9,791 nt of DNA from Spartobacteria bacterium (GCA_025350985.1 JANXWU010000249.1:1-9791); one strand, 5' to 3'; positions 1-6,514 are shown, numbered from the stretch's first letter. The notes: generated by a model not told the origin, from the letters alone. A program made the numbers and translations.

Positions 1-2051
1 TCACCGTGTCTTGGGCATCCGTTTCTCCAATGGTGAAGGTCTGCGACCCGCTGGTGTTCCCCAGAACGATCGCGCTGGCGATGTTGGACGTATGCGTGTT
101 GTTCCCTTGGAAGCTGAGCGCCGAATTGCCGTTCGCGTTGATCTGGAAAGCCGCGTAGCTCACCGTCGAGGCGTTGCTTTGTTTGATGGCCAGCGTGGTG
201 CCGCTGGACATCGTCACGGCATTGCCCGCGATCAAGGCGGAGCCCCCGTTGGTGGTCCCGTCGCCCAGTTGCAGCACGCCGGAAGTGAAGGCAACCGTGC
301 TAGTGCCCAGATTCTGCGTGCCGGTCAGGACCAGCGTGCCCCCGTTCAACTGGGTGCCGCCGCCAAAGGTGCTGGCAGTGGTGCCGGAGAGCGTTTCAAT
401 TCCTGTCGACGATTTAATGTAGCCTCCGGTGCCGTTAATCGTGCCACTGAAAGTGCCGTTGCTCGCGCTGTTGGTGTAGAGGACGTTGCTGGATTGGTTG
501 ATGGTGCCGCTGCCATTCAGGACGCCGAAGATTTCCCCGCCCCCGGTGTTGTTCAAGGTGCCGTTGACCGTCAGCGCCGTTGTGTTGACGGCGTTGTTCT
601 GGGTGATGGTCACCGTGCTCCCGTTACTAATGGACAACAAGCTTACGGTGTTTCCGGTGGAGGCGATCGTCAGGGTGCCGCTGCCGTCCACGAGCAAGGT
701 TCCCGCGCCCGTCACGCTGTTGGAGAAAGTCTGGGCAGCGGAGGAGTTGTATTCAAAGACGGAACTGGCGGCGATGGAGATGGTCCCGGCGTAGGTGCCG
801 GAGCCGAGGGTGCCCGCGGAGCCGATTTTCAAGGTGCCGCCACTGACGGTGGTGTTGCCAGTGTAGGTGTTAAGGCCGGTGAGGATGTTGGTTCCCAGAA
901 AATTGGTCAGCGCAATGGTCCCGGTGCCGCCGCCGATGGCTCCGTTGAAGGTGCCGCCCGAGCTAGCGCCTGTGCCCAAGGTGAGTGTCTGGGTGCCTGA
1001 CGCGCCGCTTTTAATCGTGCCCGCAACCGTCCCGCCCTCGGGGCTGAAGGTGGTCGAGCCCGCAAGCGTGATGGGTCCGGTCAAAGTGTTCTGCAAACGG
1101 ATGGCACCACGAGTTTCAGTGTTTCCGGTGCCGTTGACGCTGATGCTGGCGAATGTCTGGTTGCCATTCACATAGAGCGTGGAACCGCTGTCAATGACCA
1201 AGGCGGCACCGCTGGCGGTGATGGCGCCGGTCAGTTTGTCCTTGTTTGCGCCGGTATTGGCCAGCTCCAGCGTGCCGGTGAAGCTGCCGAGGCCGGTCAT
1301 CGTGGTGCCAAGTGCCGTGGTGCCGGCAGCGAAGTTCAGTTTCACCAGACCTGTGCCGGTAATGGCATTGGCAATGGTGCTGGTGACGTTGGTCGTGGTG
1401 TTGATCTGCAAGGTGGAGCCGTTCCCGACCGTAATGGCATTCGAGCCAAGGGCGCTGCTGGCACCGTTGCTCGTTGCAACGATGGTGCCCGAGCTGGCGT
1501 TCAGGGTGATGCCGCCGGAGAGGGTGTTGCCCGTATTGGTCAAATTCAGGATGCCGGTGCCCGCCTTGGTGAAGCCCCCCCGTGCCCGCGAGAAGCGTCG
1601 CGATGGTGTCCGAGGCGTTATTGACGGTGATGGTGGGCGCGGTGCCGCCCAGGGTGATGGAAGTGCCGCCGGAAAGGACGATGGCCCCGGAGCCGGAGGC
1701 AAAGGTGAGGGTATTCCCGCTGACCGCGCCGCTGATCCCGATGGTGCCTGCGGCGAGGCCGGTGGCACCGTTGCCGAAGTTCAGGGCGTCGGCCGTGGTG
1801 GTGACGTAAGTGGCAGGCTCAAAACCTCCGCTTGCGGAGCCGCCCAATGGGTCTTGGTTCCAGAAAGCGCTTCCCGCCGAGGACCAAGTGCCGGTCGCCG
1901 TGCCGAAGCCAGCCGTGGTGGTGTTGTTGTCCCAGTAGATCGTGGCGGCTTGCACGGAAAGCGCGGCGACCAGCGCGGCACTGGAGCCGATGAGGAGGAG
2001 GGCGAATTTGCGGGCGAGCGAGGATTTCATGGGGGAAGGGAGGGTTTTCAT
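1..2051 (-). CDS. Secreted autotransporter-associated beta-strand repeat protein (3' end outside window; frameshifted)
   Basis: This is the N-terminal part of a large surface or secreted protein. The start at 2051 (MKTLPSP) or at the in-frame ATG at 2030 (MKSSLARK) leads into a signal peptide: a basic start, a hydrophobic core (FALLLIGSSAALVAALS) and cleavage after VQA, followed by ATIYWDNN. Such a mature start is typical of verrucomicrobial beta-strand-repeat proteins. The rest is rich in Gly, Thr, Ser, Asn and Ala, with few charged residues. Repeats of the PF12951 kind are visible, such as GGFTKAGTGILNLTNTGNT (about 1515-1580), LTGLNTYTGNTTVSGGTL (about 825-885) and STGIETLSG (about 380-410). 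The first frame breaks at a run of seven G (1575-1581), near codon 157. Removing one G restores an open frame that I followed codon by codon to base 1 without a stop. Read literally, the product is a 286-residue protein with a nonsense tail. The break is either a sequencing error, a slippage-prone switch or a real lesion. An outer-membrane barrel or PEP-CTERM anchor would lie outside the window. Confidence 0.82.
1575..1581. repeat. Homopolymer C7/G7 at the frameshift point
   Basis: Seven consecutive C on the plus strand (G7 in the coding sense) lie exactly where the beta-strand-repeat gene changes frame. Upstream the frame reads ...IATLLAGTGG. Downstream the sensible frame (FTKAGTGILNL) needs one G fewer. 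A run of this kind is prone both to length error in sequencing and to slipped-strand mispairing in the cell. Confidence 0.85.
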
Positions 2052-2159
2052 GGCCGTGGAGAACTGGGGCGTGGGGGGGCGGAGGTTGGCTTTCAGGCTC
2101 GGGTTTCTGGGGCGGTTACTTTACTTGGTGGGGGAAATAGGCACGGGGACAAAACGGGT

Positions 2160-2294
2160 TTAGCTGACGATGGTGCCGGTGATGGCGCTCCAAGGGCCGG
2201 GGTCGCCTTTGCTGTTCACCCAGCGCGCGGCGTAGTAGGCGGTCTTGATGAACTGGTCGAATGCGTCGTCGCTGTTGGGGATGAAGTCGTGCAT
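2160..2294 (-). pseudogene. Remnant of a longer hypothetical protein: N-terminus joined to C-terminus
   Basis: A 44-codon ORF, too short to be obvious, starts MHDFIPNSDDAFDQF and ends with YYAARWVNSKGDPGPWSAIT and four more residues. From memory, many Verrucomicrobiota carry a hypothetical family of about 200 residues that begins 'HDFIP..D..FD..' and ends in a '..Y..RW.N.KG..GPWS..' strand resembling a fibronectin-like domain edge. Here both ends seem to be present with the whole middle missing, as an internal in-frame deletion would produce. It lies 108 bp upstream of the beta-strand-repeat gene on the same strand, with the 21-bp array on its other side. No Shine-Dalgarno site is visible. 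Alternatively it is a genuine short protein or a chance ORF. The family assignment needs a database search. Confidence 0.5.
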
Positions 2295-2392
2295 GGCGCT
2301 GGCTGGCTTTTTTTGCTGTTTTGCGCTGCTTCTAGGTCAAAAGCCGGTGTTTTGGAGTGTTTCCATCGCTTTACTGGTCAAAATGGTACAAT

Positions 2393-2565
2393 TCGGACTT
2401 TCCCCCCTGCCACGCGGGAAAGAAGTCCCGCCGCGCGGGAAGGAAGTCCTGCCGTGCGGGAAGGAAGTCCTGCCGTGCGGGAAGGAAGTCCCGGCGTGCG
2501 GGAAAGAAATCCCGGCGTCCCTGATAGGAGTCCCGGCGTCCCTGATAGTAATCCCGGCGTCCCTG
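2393..2565. repeat. 21-bp tandem array, left segment
   Basis: About eight degenerate 21-bp units lie head to tail, with boundaries at 2414, 2435, 2456, 2477, 2498, 2519, 2540 and a truncated unit at 2561. Units 2435-2455 and 2456-2476 are identical (start GCGGGAAGGAAG, end CTGCCGT). From 2519 the unit type changes to one starting CCCTGATAG and ending CCCGGCGT. A poorly conserved unit at 2393-2413 marks the left edge. Because 21 is a multiple of three, the minus strand reads as heptapeptides (for example GRRDSYQ), but I see no sign of a translated gene. The array stops in the middle of a unit where the palindromic element begins. Confidence 0.85.
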
Positions 2566-2857
2566 GAGCATGTCATGCACTTTGCGACGCCGGAGGCGTC
2601 ACGGAAATTAGCCGGTGGTCGAGCGAGCCTGGCGAGCGAACACCACCGGATCCCCGACCCCGCAGTTCCGCGCCCCGGAGGGGGCGCGAGGAATCCTCCG
2701 GGAACTTCCGGCACCCCCTCCGGGGTGCGTTCCGTGTGCGCACGCGATCCGGTGGTGTTCGCTCGTGCCTCGCTCGACCACCGGCTAATTTCCTTTGTCC
2801 CTCCGGGACAGATGTGCCTGCCACCGCTCACGACATCCCAAAGTGCATGACACGCTC
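2566..2857. repeat. Large palindromic (REP/BIME-like) element with 18-bp terminal inverted repeats
   Basis: The ends GAGCATGTCATGCACTTT (2566-2583) and AAAGTGCATGACACGCTC (2840-2857) form 18-bp inverted repeats with one mismatch. Inside them, arms at 2603-2651 and 2747-2793 (outer edge GGAAATTAGCCGGTGG) are inverted copies: 25 bp identical, a short variable centre (5 versus 3 bp), then 19 bp identical. Each arm can also fold on itself through CCGGTGGT/ACCACCGG. Smaller hairpins occur at 2586-2600 (GACGCC-GGA-GGCGTC), around 2670-2688 (GCGCCCC/GGGGCGC), around 2711-2728 (GCACCCC/GGGGTGC) and around 2798-2810 (GTCCC-TCC-GGGAC). There is no credible coding sequence. This kind of element resembles multicopy intergenic palindromes that I recall from Verrucomicrobiota genomes. 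Such elements are often moved by REP-associated tyrosine transposases encoded elsewhere, which is an inference here. Confidence 0.8.
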
Positions 2858-3250
2858 TAATAGGAATCCCGGCGGCGCTGATAGGAGTCCCGGCATCCCT
2901 GATAGGAATCCTGCCGTCCCTGATAGGAATCCCGGCGTCTCTGAAAGCAGTCCCGCCGTCCCTGATAGGGGTCCCGGCGTGCCCCAGTCGGGGCCGGTGT
3001 TGTCCCCCATCGCGTCCCCGGCGCGGAAGCAACTTTGTCCGGCTGGGAGGCAGTCTGGTCCATGACGGAAAAGGCCGTGTCCGCGCTGGAGGGAGTTTGG
3101 TCTGGCCCCAAGAGAGCGTGTCCGTGAGGGAGACAGTTTGATCCGTGACGGAGTGAGTTGCGAGAGGGTGAAAGGTGCTACCCGCCCGGAATACGGGCGC
3201 TCCCAGAACGGACAAGGCCGCGTCCGTGCCGGTCAAGACTCTTCCAGCGG
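2858..3250. repeat. 21-bp tandem array, right segment, decaying toward the AraC-type gene
   Basis: The periodicity resumes immediately after the palindrome. Clear units begin at 2855 (sharing three bases with the inverted repeat), 2876, 2897, 2918, 2939 and 2960, most of them CCCTGATAGG-type. More degenerate units continue at 3023, 3044, 3065, 3086, 3107 and 3128, with a core like GGAG.CAGTTTG.TCCGTG. After one irregular stretch (60 instead of 63 bp), units at 3209-3229 and 3230-3250 remain recognisable. The unit at 3209 resembles the one at 3065 (both contain AAGGCCG.GTCCG). The last units lie inside the predicted 5' end of the AraC-type gene. The unit sequence drifts along the array, which suggests local duplication and divergence. 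Confidence 0.7.
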
Positions 3251-3996
3251 TGCCACCAAAGGCGCGGCGCGAGGAGAAGGATGCGGAAAGCCGGCTGGTC
3301 TGGGCTTCGCCGGCCATGCTGCCCCGCTGCGGCGTCCGCGTGGTGGACGAACTGATCGGGCGAACCGACTACGATTTCTTTTCCAAGCAAAACAGCGACA
3401 ACTTCGTGCGGGACGATCGAACGGTGGTGCGAACGGGCCAGCCGATCCTCCGGCGCGCGGAGATTTTCTACACGAAAAGCCGCACGCTGGAATGGACGGT
3501 GACCAGCAAATTCCCGGTGCGGGACCGGCAGGGGAAGGTGATCGGGGTGATCGGGATGGTGGAAAATTCGCCCCAGACCATGCCGACGGTGCTGCAAGAC
3601 CCGAGCCTCTCGCGCGCCTTGGAACACATCCGCCAACGGCATCGGGCCTCGATCCCGAGCGAGGAGCTGGCCGCCGCGGCGGGACTTTCCCCCCGGCATC
3701 TCCTGCGGCGTTTCCGGGAGGAATTCGGATTGTCCCCCCAGGAGTTTGCGCACCGGGCGCGCCTGCACGCGGCCTGCGACGCCCTGCTGCACCGGGAGGC
3801 CACAGTGGCCAGCGTGGCGGCGGAGTTTGGCTTCTGCGACCAGAGCGCTTTCACGCGGCAGTTCCGCCAGGTCATCGGGCTGACGCCGATGGCCTATCAA
3901 CGGGAATACGGGCAAAGACGGGAAGCCGAAAAGCGGGCCAAACCGGCGCCGCGCGTGGGAGGGATGACGAAAAGGGCGGGACGGGGACGGCGGTGA
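3175..3996 (+). CDS. PAS domain / AraC-family transcriptional regulator (N-terminus altered)
   Basis: A DNA-binding regulator that probably senses a ligand or state through a PAS-like domain. Residues about 33-130 form the PAS part: EEKDAESRLVWASP, then LIGRTDYDFFSKQNSD, and closing with the RDRQGKVIGVIGM strand. Residues about 144-245 are a canonical AraC DNA-binding domain with two helix-turn-helix units: IPSEELAAAAGLSPRHLLRR (160-179) and VASVAAEFGFCDQSAFTRQF (211-230), the latter carrying the family's GF.DQSAFTR.F signature. A basic tail follows. The usual PAS opening of this subfamily, with a hydrophobic 'lP.v.Ff.KD' stretch, is missing or degraded; residues 1-26 come from array-like DNA. 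The start used is GTG at 3175, with a possible GAGAGG site about 8 nt upstream; ATG at 3316 (MLPRCG) would cut into the PAS domain. No operon partner is visible. Neither neighbour reveals its target. Confidence 0.8.
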   Translation: MLPARNTGAPRTDKAASVPVKTLPAVPPKARREEKDAESRLVWASPAMLPRCGVRVVDELIGRTDYDFFSKQNSDNFVRDDRTVVRTGQPILRRAEIFYTKSRTLEWTVTSKFPVRDRQGKVIGVIGMVENSPQTMPTVLQDPSLSRALEHIRQRHRASIPSEELAAAAGLSPRHLLRRFREEFGLSPQEFAHRARLHAACDALLHREATVASVAAEFGFCDQSAFTRQFRQVIGLTPMAYQREYGQRREAEKRAKPAPRVGGMTKRAGRGRR

Positions 3997-4208
3997 GGCC
4001 GAATTCAATTTGTAGGATCGCCGATTCAATTACGATTTGGGTTCGCCGTCCATCTTATCTCCCGCGGCGATTCGCGGGGCCACTTCCCGGGAAAGGGGAC
4101 GCCTTTATCTTTGCGCGGAGGCGTCAGCCGGGCTGCGGCGCCCTCCGAGGGAAAACGGGCTGGCCGCCCTCTCCCGCCCCGTTCCACCTGATGAGCGGTT
4201 CCTTGAGG

Positions 4209-4409
4209 CTAGTTCCGGCCGCGCCCCTCGAGACTTCGCCGTTTGTCGGCGACGGCGGGCAGGCGGGCGATGATTTGCTCCAAGATCGCAGCGACCCAGT
4301 GGCTCTTCGAATCCGGCTCCCGCGCCTGCGCTGCCGTTCTTTCCAGCGCCGAAAGAAGCCGTGCCGTTTGCGTCAAGTCGGGCTGAATTTTGCGAGTTAC
4401 CTTTTGCAC
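4209..4409 (-). CDS. Possible small hypothetical protein (66 aa)
   Basis: From a GTG at 4409 the minus strand encodes a 66-residue product with a protein-like composition: QKVTRKIQPDLTQTARLLSA, then ERTAAQAREPDSKSHWVAA, then a predicted amphipathic helix ILEQIIARLPA and a basic tail. I recognise no family. There is no Shine-Dalgarno site upstream. The same frame stays open for another 330 bases into the antisense of the sigma gene, so the true start is unknown and the ORF may be a chance reading frame or the tail of a decayed gene. It ends 212 bp after the AraC-type gene and points toward it. Confidence 0.25.
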   Translation of the reverse strand: MQKVTRKIQPDLTQTARLLSALERTAAQAREPDSKSHWVAAILEQIIARLPAVADKRRSLEGRGRN

Positions 4410-4594
4410 ACTGACTGGTTCGCGCTGAAAGCCTGATCCGGGGGTTCGGAAAATTGCGAGAGAGAGAAAGGTGGGGCACCCAGCGAAGTCAGTATCGGGC
4501 AGTCTCGCAGAGGAGTAAGCGGAAGGGTCACCTTGTTTACGGCCCCCACATCTCAGGATTCGGTGAGGCCGTCCCTGCATCTTTCCCCTAGGGG

Positions 4595-4620
4595 TGAAAC
4601 AGGATGCGAGACGTTTCGAG
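4595..4620 (+). promoter_or_regulatory. Candidate ECF-type promoter upstream of the sigma gene
   Basis: TGAAAC (4595-4600), 16 bases, then CGAG (4617-4620) resembles the TGAAAC-N16-CGtA type of promoter used by ECF sigma factors such as Bacillus SigW. It would start transcription near 4627, about 36 nt before the chosen ATG. Self-activation of ECF genes is common, so the placement is sensible. A CCCCTAGGGG palindrome (4585-4594) abuts the -35 element. This rests on a motif match by eye only. Confidence 0.33.
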
Positions 4621-4662
4621 AAATCGTAAGTGGATTGCCGACAGACATTAAAAACATCTCCT

Positions 4663-5244
4663 ATGAACACCCTTACCCTCCCTGTTGAAACCACCATCTC
4701 CGATGAAAGTCTCATGCAACAAATCGCCCGGCGAAACACTGATGCGCTCGCGCAACTTTTCGATCGCTACGGTGCTTTGCTCAAAGGACTTGTCCTGCGG
4801 GTGGTCCACGACGACGCCGAGGCGGACGATCTTTTGCAGGAAATCTTCCTGCAAGTCTGGGATCAGGCCCAAAAATATCTGGAATCCAAAGGAAAGCCGT
4901 TGGGCTGGCTGGTCACTTTGTCGCGCCGCCGCGCCATCGACCGCCTGCGCAAGCGCGAAAGTTATGGCCGCGCGAAAGACCGCTTCGAAGCCGAGGCCGA
5001 CCCGAATGCGCACTCCGTCGATGACGACATCAGCCTCTCGGATATGCGCCACTTTTTGCGGGCGCACATTTCCCACCTGCCGCCTGCTCAGCGGGAAGTG
5101 ATCGAGCTGGCTTACTTCAAGGGCATGAGTCAGCGCGAGATCGCCTTGCACACGGAAACGCCACTGGGCACGGTCAAGACCCGTCTGGAACTTGGGTTGC
5201 GGAAACTATCCGAAGCCGTGCATCACTTGCGGGAGAAAATCTGA
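4663..5244 (+). CDS. ECF-family RNA polymerase sigma factor
   Basis: An extracytoplasmic-function sigma factor of 193 residues, a normal length. It directs core RNA polymerase to a small set of stress-type promoters. Region 2 lies at about residues 28-99, with DAEADDLLQEIFLQVW (51-66) for core binding and -10 recognition, and GWLVTLSRRRAIDRLRKRE (81-99). Region 4 lies at about 138-187, with the LPPAQREVIELAYFKGMSQ stretch and the recognition helix around TPLGTVKTRLELGLRKL. I chose ATG 4663 (MNTLTLPVET) over the in-frame GTG at 4630, because the latter adds 11 unremarkable residues and would start almost on the predicted transcription start. No Shine-Dalgarno site is evident. The sequence looks closest to the SigK/RpoE-like groups that usually work with a downstream zinc-finger or RskA-type anti-sigma factor. 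None follows here: the next gene is convergent and begins 10 bp away. Confidence in the family is high; the subgroup is uncertain. Confidence 0.93.
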   Translation: MNTLTLPVETTISDESLMQQIARRNTDALAQLFDRYGALLKGLVLRVVHDDAEADDLLQEIFLQVWDQAQKYLESKGKPLGWLVTLSRRRAIDRLRKRESYGRAKDRFEAEADPNAHSVDDDISLSDMRHFLRAHISHLPPAQREVIELAYFKGMSQREIALHTETPLGTVKTRLELGLRKLSEAVHHLREKI

Positions 5245-5254
5245 GGTCAATCAG

Positions 5255-6409
5255 TTAGCAACCGCTGCCTTCAGCACCGCCGCAGCACTGGCTGGCTTCT
5301 TCCGTCGTCGCCAGATTAGCCTGACCCTTGCTTTCCTTCGGATGCCGTCTTCGTCCGCTGCACTCGAAGGGCTTTGCCTCCTCAAGGGGCACCGCCGCCA
5401 GCGGCTCGATGAATTCAAAAAAGGCCGCATATGGCTCTTTCTTATATAGATTGAAGGTCTTGTCGCACACGGCATAGCGCTGGCCGCGTTCCATCGCATG
5501 GCCGTCGTCGTCGAGCACTTTCGCAAACGGACCTCGGTAAATCACTGCTTGATTCCGTTCCAGGCAGGCACCCTCTTTGCCTTTCCACGCTTCAACGGTC
5601 ATGGAGCGAAACTCAAAACCTTCCACCGTCCGCCACGGAGTTTCGTCGAATTTCAAAATCCGCATTCCGTAAAAGCCGGCGTCGCCAAACGCCTTCACAA
5701 AACCCTCCTCGGTGAACGCGCCCGAGATGCAGCCGCTCCACAACTTCGGATCGTTCTGCAGGCGCTCGGGCACTTCCTCGTCGCTCACGATGTCGGAAAT
5801 GACCGCGCGTCCGCCATGCCGGAGCACGCGAAACATTTCCTCGAAAAGCTGCCGCTTCGCGCGCGTCTCGACCAGATTCAGCACACAATTGGAAACCACC
5901 ACGTCGATGGATTCACTCGCCACCAGCGGATGTCGCACCCGTATTTCCTGCGCCAGTTCGTCCGCCGCTAAAAAAGACGCCGCATCGGTGATCGGATGCC
6001 TCCTCAACTCAGCGTCCAGCCTTTCCAAATCGAGCGCCAAATCCTGAATGCGGCCTTTCCGAAATTCGACATTCGCGAACCCAATTCGTTCGGCGACAAT
6101 GGGCGCATTGCGCCGCGCTACTTCAAGCATCTCGTCCGTCATGTCCACGCCGATGACCCGGCCCTCCGGACCGACCACCTGTGACGCAATGAAACAGATT
6201 TTCCCCGTGCCACTGCCCAAATCGAGCACGGTCTCGCCCTTCCGCACATGCGCGCTCGGGTCGCCACAGCCGTAGTCCCGCTCAATCACTTCCTGCGGCA
6301 GCGCCTTTAAGTATTCGGCCTGGTAGGACACCGGACAGCAAAGGCTCTCCTCGCGACTCTGCGCGCCCGCGGCATAACGTTCCCTGACGGCTGACTCGGC
6401 GATCTTCAT
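5255..6409 (-). CDS. arsM: ArsM-type arsenite S-adenosylmethionine methyltransferase
   Basis: A 384-residue cytoplasmic methyltransferase that, by family, transfers methyl groups from SAM to trivalent arsenic. The SAM-binding motif I is VLDLGSGTGK (61-70), followed by VIGVDM (85-90), which ends in the acidic residue of the ribose-binding strand. Cysteines expected to bind As(III) are present: the CC pair at 24-25, C48 in DYGCGDP, C175 in VVSNCVLNLV and C227 in GCISGAF. These match the conserved ArsM set around the active site. The sequence agrees closely over its length with the longer ArsM variant found in arsenosugar gene clusters, including the C-terminal domain with GKEGACLERNQAVIYRGPF and a cysteine-bearing tail (C350, CC at 375-376, C384). 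The start at 6409 lacks a Shine-Dalgarno site but begins exactly at the family's usual KIAESAVRERYA motif. The glycosyltransferase gene lies 105 bp upstream on the same strand. Downstream it converges with the sigma gene. The substrate is inferred from homology. Confidence 0.9.
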   Translation of the reverse strand: MKIAESAVRERYAAGAQSREESLCCPVSYQAEYLKALPQEVIERDYGCGDPSAHVRKGETVLDLGSGTGKICFIASQVVGPEGRVIGVDMTDEMLEVARRNAPIVAERIGFANVEFRKGRIQDLALDLERLDAELRRHPITDAASFLAADELAQEIRVRHPLVASESIDVVVSNCVLNLVETRAKRQLFEEMFRVLRHGGRAVISDIVSDEEVPERLQNDPKLWSGCISGAFTEEGFVKAFGDAGFYGMRILKFDETPWRTVEGFEFRSMTVEAWKGKEGACLERNQAVIYRGPFAKVLDDDGHAMERGQRYAVCDKTFNLYKKEPYAAFFEFIEPLAAVPLEEAKPFECSGRRRHPKESKGQANLATTEEASQCCGGAEGSGC

Positions 6410-6464
6410 TAAGGGGAAGCGGTCACGGAGTTTGGGATGGAATCGTTTTCAAAAGAGATTGCCA

Positions 6465-6493
6465 ATGTTACTTCCTCGCACTTGGTAATTCAA
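6465..6493 (-). promoter_or_regulatory. Possible sigma-70-type promoter for arsM
   Basis: On the minus strand TTGAAT (6488-6493), 17 bases, then TAACAT (6465-6470) matches the -35 and -10 consensus at four of six positions each, about 55 bp before the arsM start. A short dyad TTCA-N5-TGAA overlaps the -35 box and might be a repressor site. Both are weak, by-eye matches, but the 105-bp gap suggests arsM could have its own promoter. Confidence 0.28.
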
Positions 6494-6514
6494 ACGATGA
6501 AGGACGCGACCACA

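Larger units (their letters stand above)
3997..4662. other. Intergenic region between the AraC-type and ECF sigma genes
   Basis: About 670 bases hold no recognised gene. I see a short hairpin (CCCGCG at 4061-4066 with CGCGGG at 4073-4078) without a T-run, a 10-bp perfect palindrome TTCCCGGGAA at 4084-4093, one doubtful 66-codon ORF on the minus strand (4209-4409), a second 10-bp perfect palindrome CCCCTAGGGG at 4585-4594, and a candidate ECF promoter just after it. The two palindromes could be operators or chance. No tRNA or small-RNA fold was recognised by eye. Confidence 0.5.

Noticed and set aside
11..1175. Long plus-strand reading frames across the left end
   Set aside because: They are antisense to the beta-strand-repeat gene, whose corrected minus frame reads as a clear repeat protein throughout. 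GC-rich repetitive coding DNA keeps the opposite strand open.
2566..2857. Insertion sequence with its own transposase
   Set aside because: Although there are terminal inverted repeats, the interior is palindromic and has no transposase-like ORF. At most it is a non-autonomous element.
1179..3065. Plus-strand ORF of 628 codons
   Set aside because: It runs from the antisense of the beta-strand-repeat gene through the remnant ORF, the 21-bp array and the palindrome. The sequence changes character at each boundary and shows no domain. It is open only because of composition and a repeat length divisible by three.
2393..3150. CRISPR array
   Set aside because: The 21-bp units abut directly with no unique spacers, they diverge progressively, and no cas gene is nearby.
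2337..3317. Minus-strand ORF of 326 codons with heptapeptide repeats across the array
   Set aside because: It crosses the palindromic element and overlaps the 5' part of the AraC-type gene. The heptads follow automatically from a 21-bp unit, other minus frames are also open in stretches, and no start signal or secretion signal is seen. A real translated product is not excluded but is unsupported.
4061..4093. Rho-independent terminator after the AraC-type gene
   Set aside because: The stems are short (6 bp, and a 10-bp palindrome with no loop) and neither is followed by a run of T.
4105..4479. Minus-strand ORF of 124 codons before the sigma gene
   Set aside because: It overlaps the 66-codon candidate in another frame. 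Its composition (Arg/Ser/Gly/Ala-rich, no helices or motif) looks like a shadow frame.
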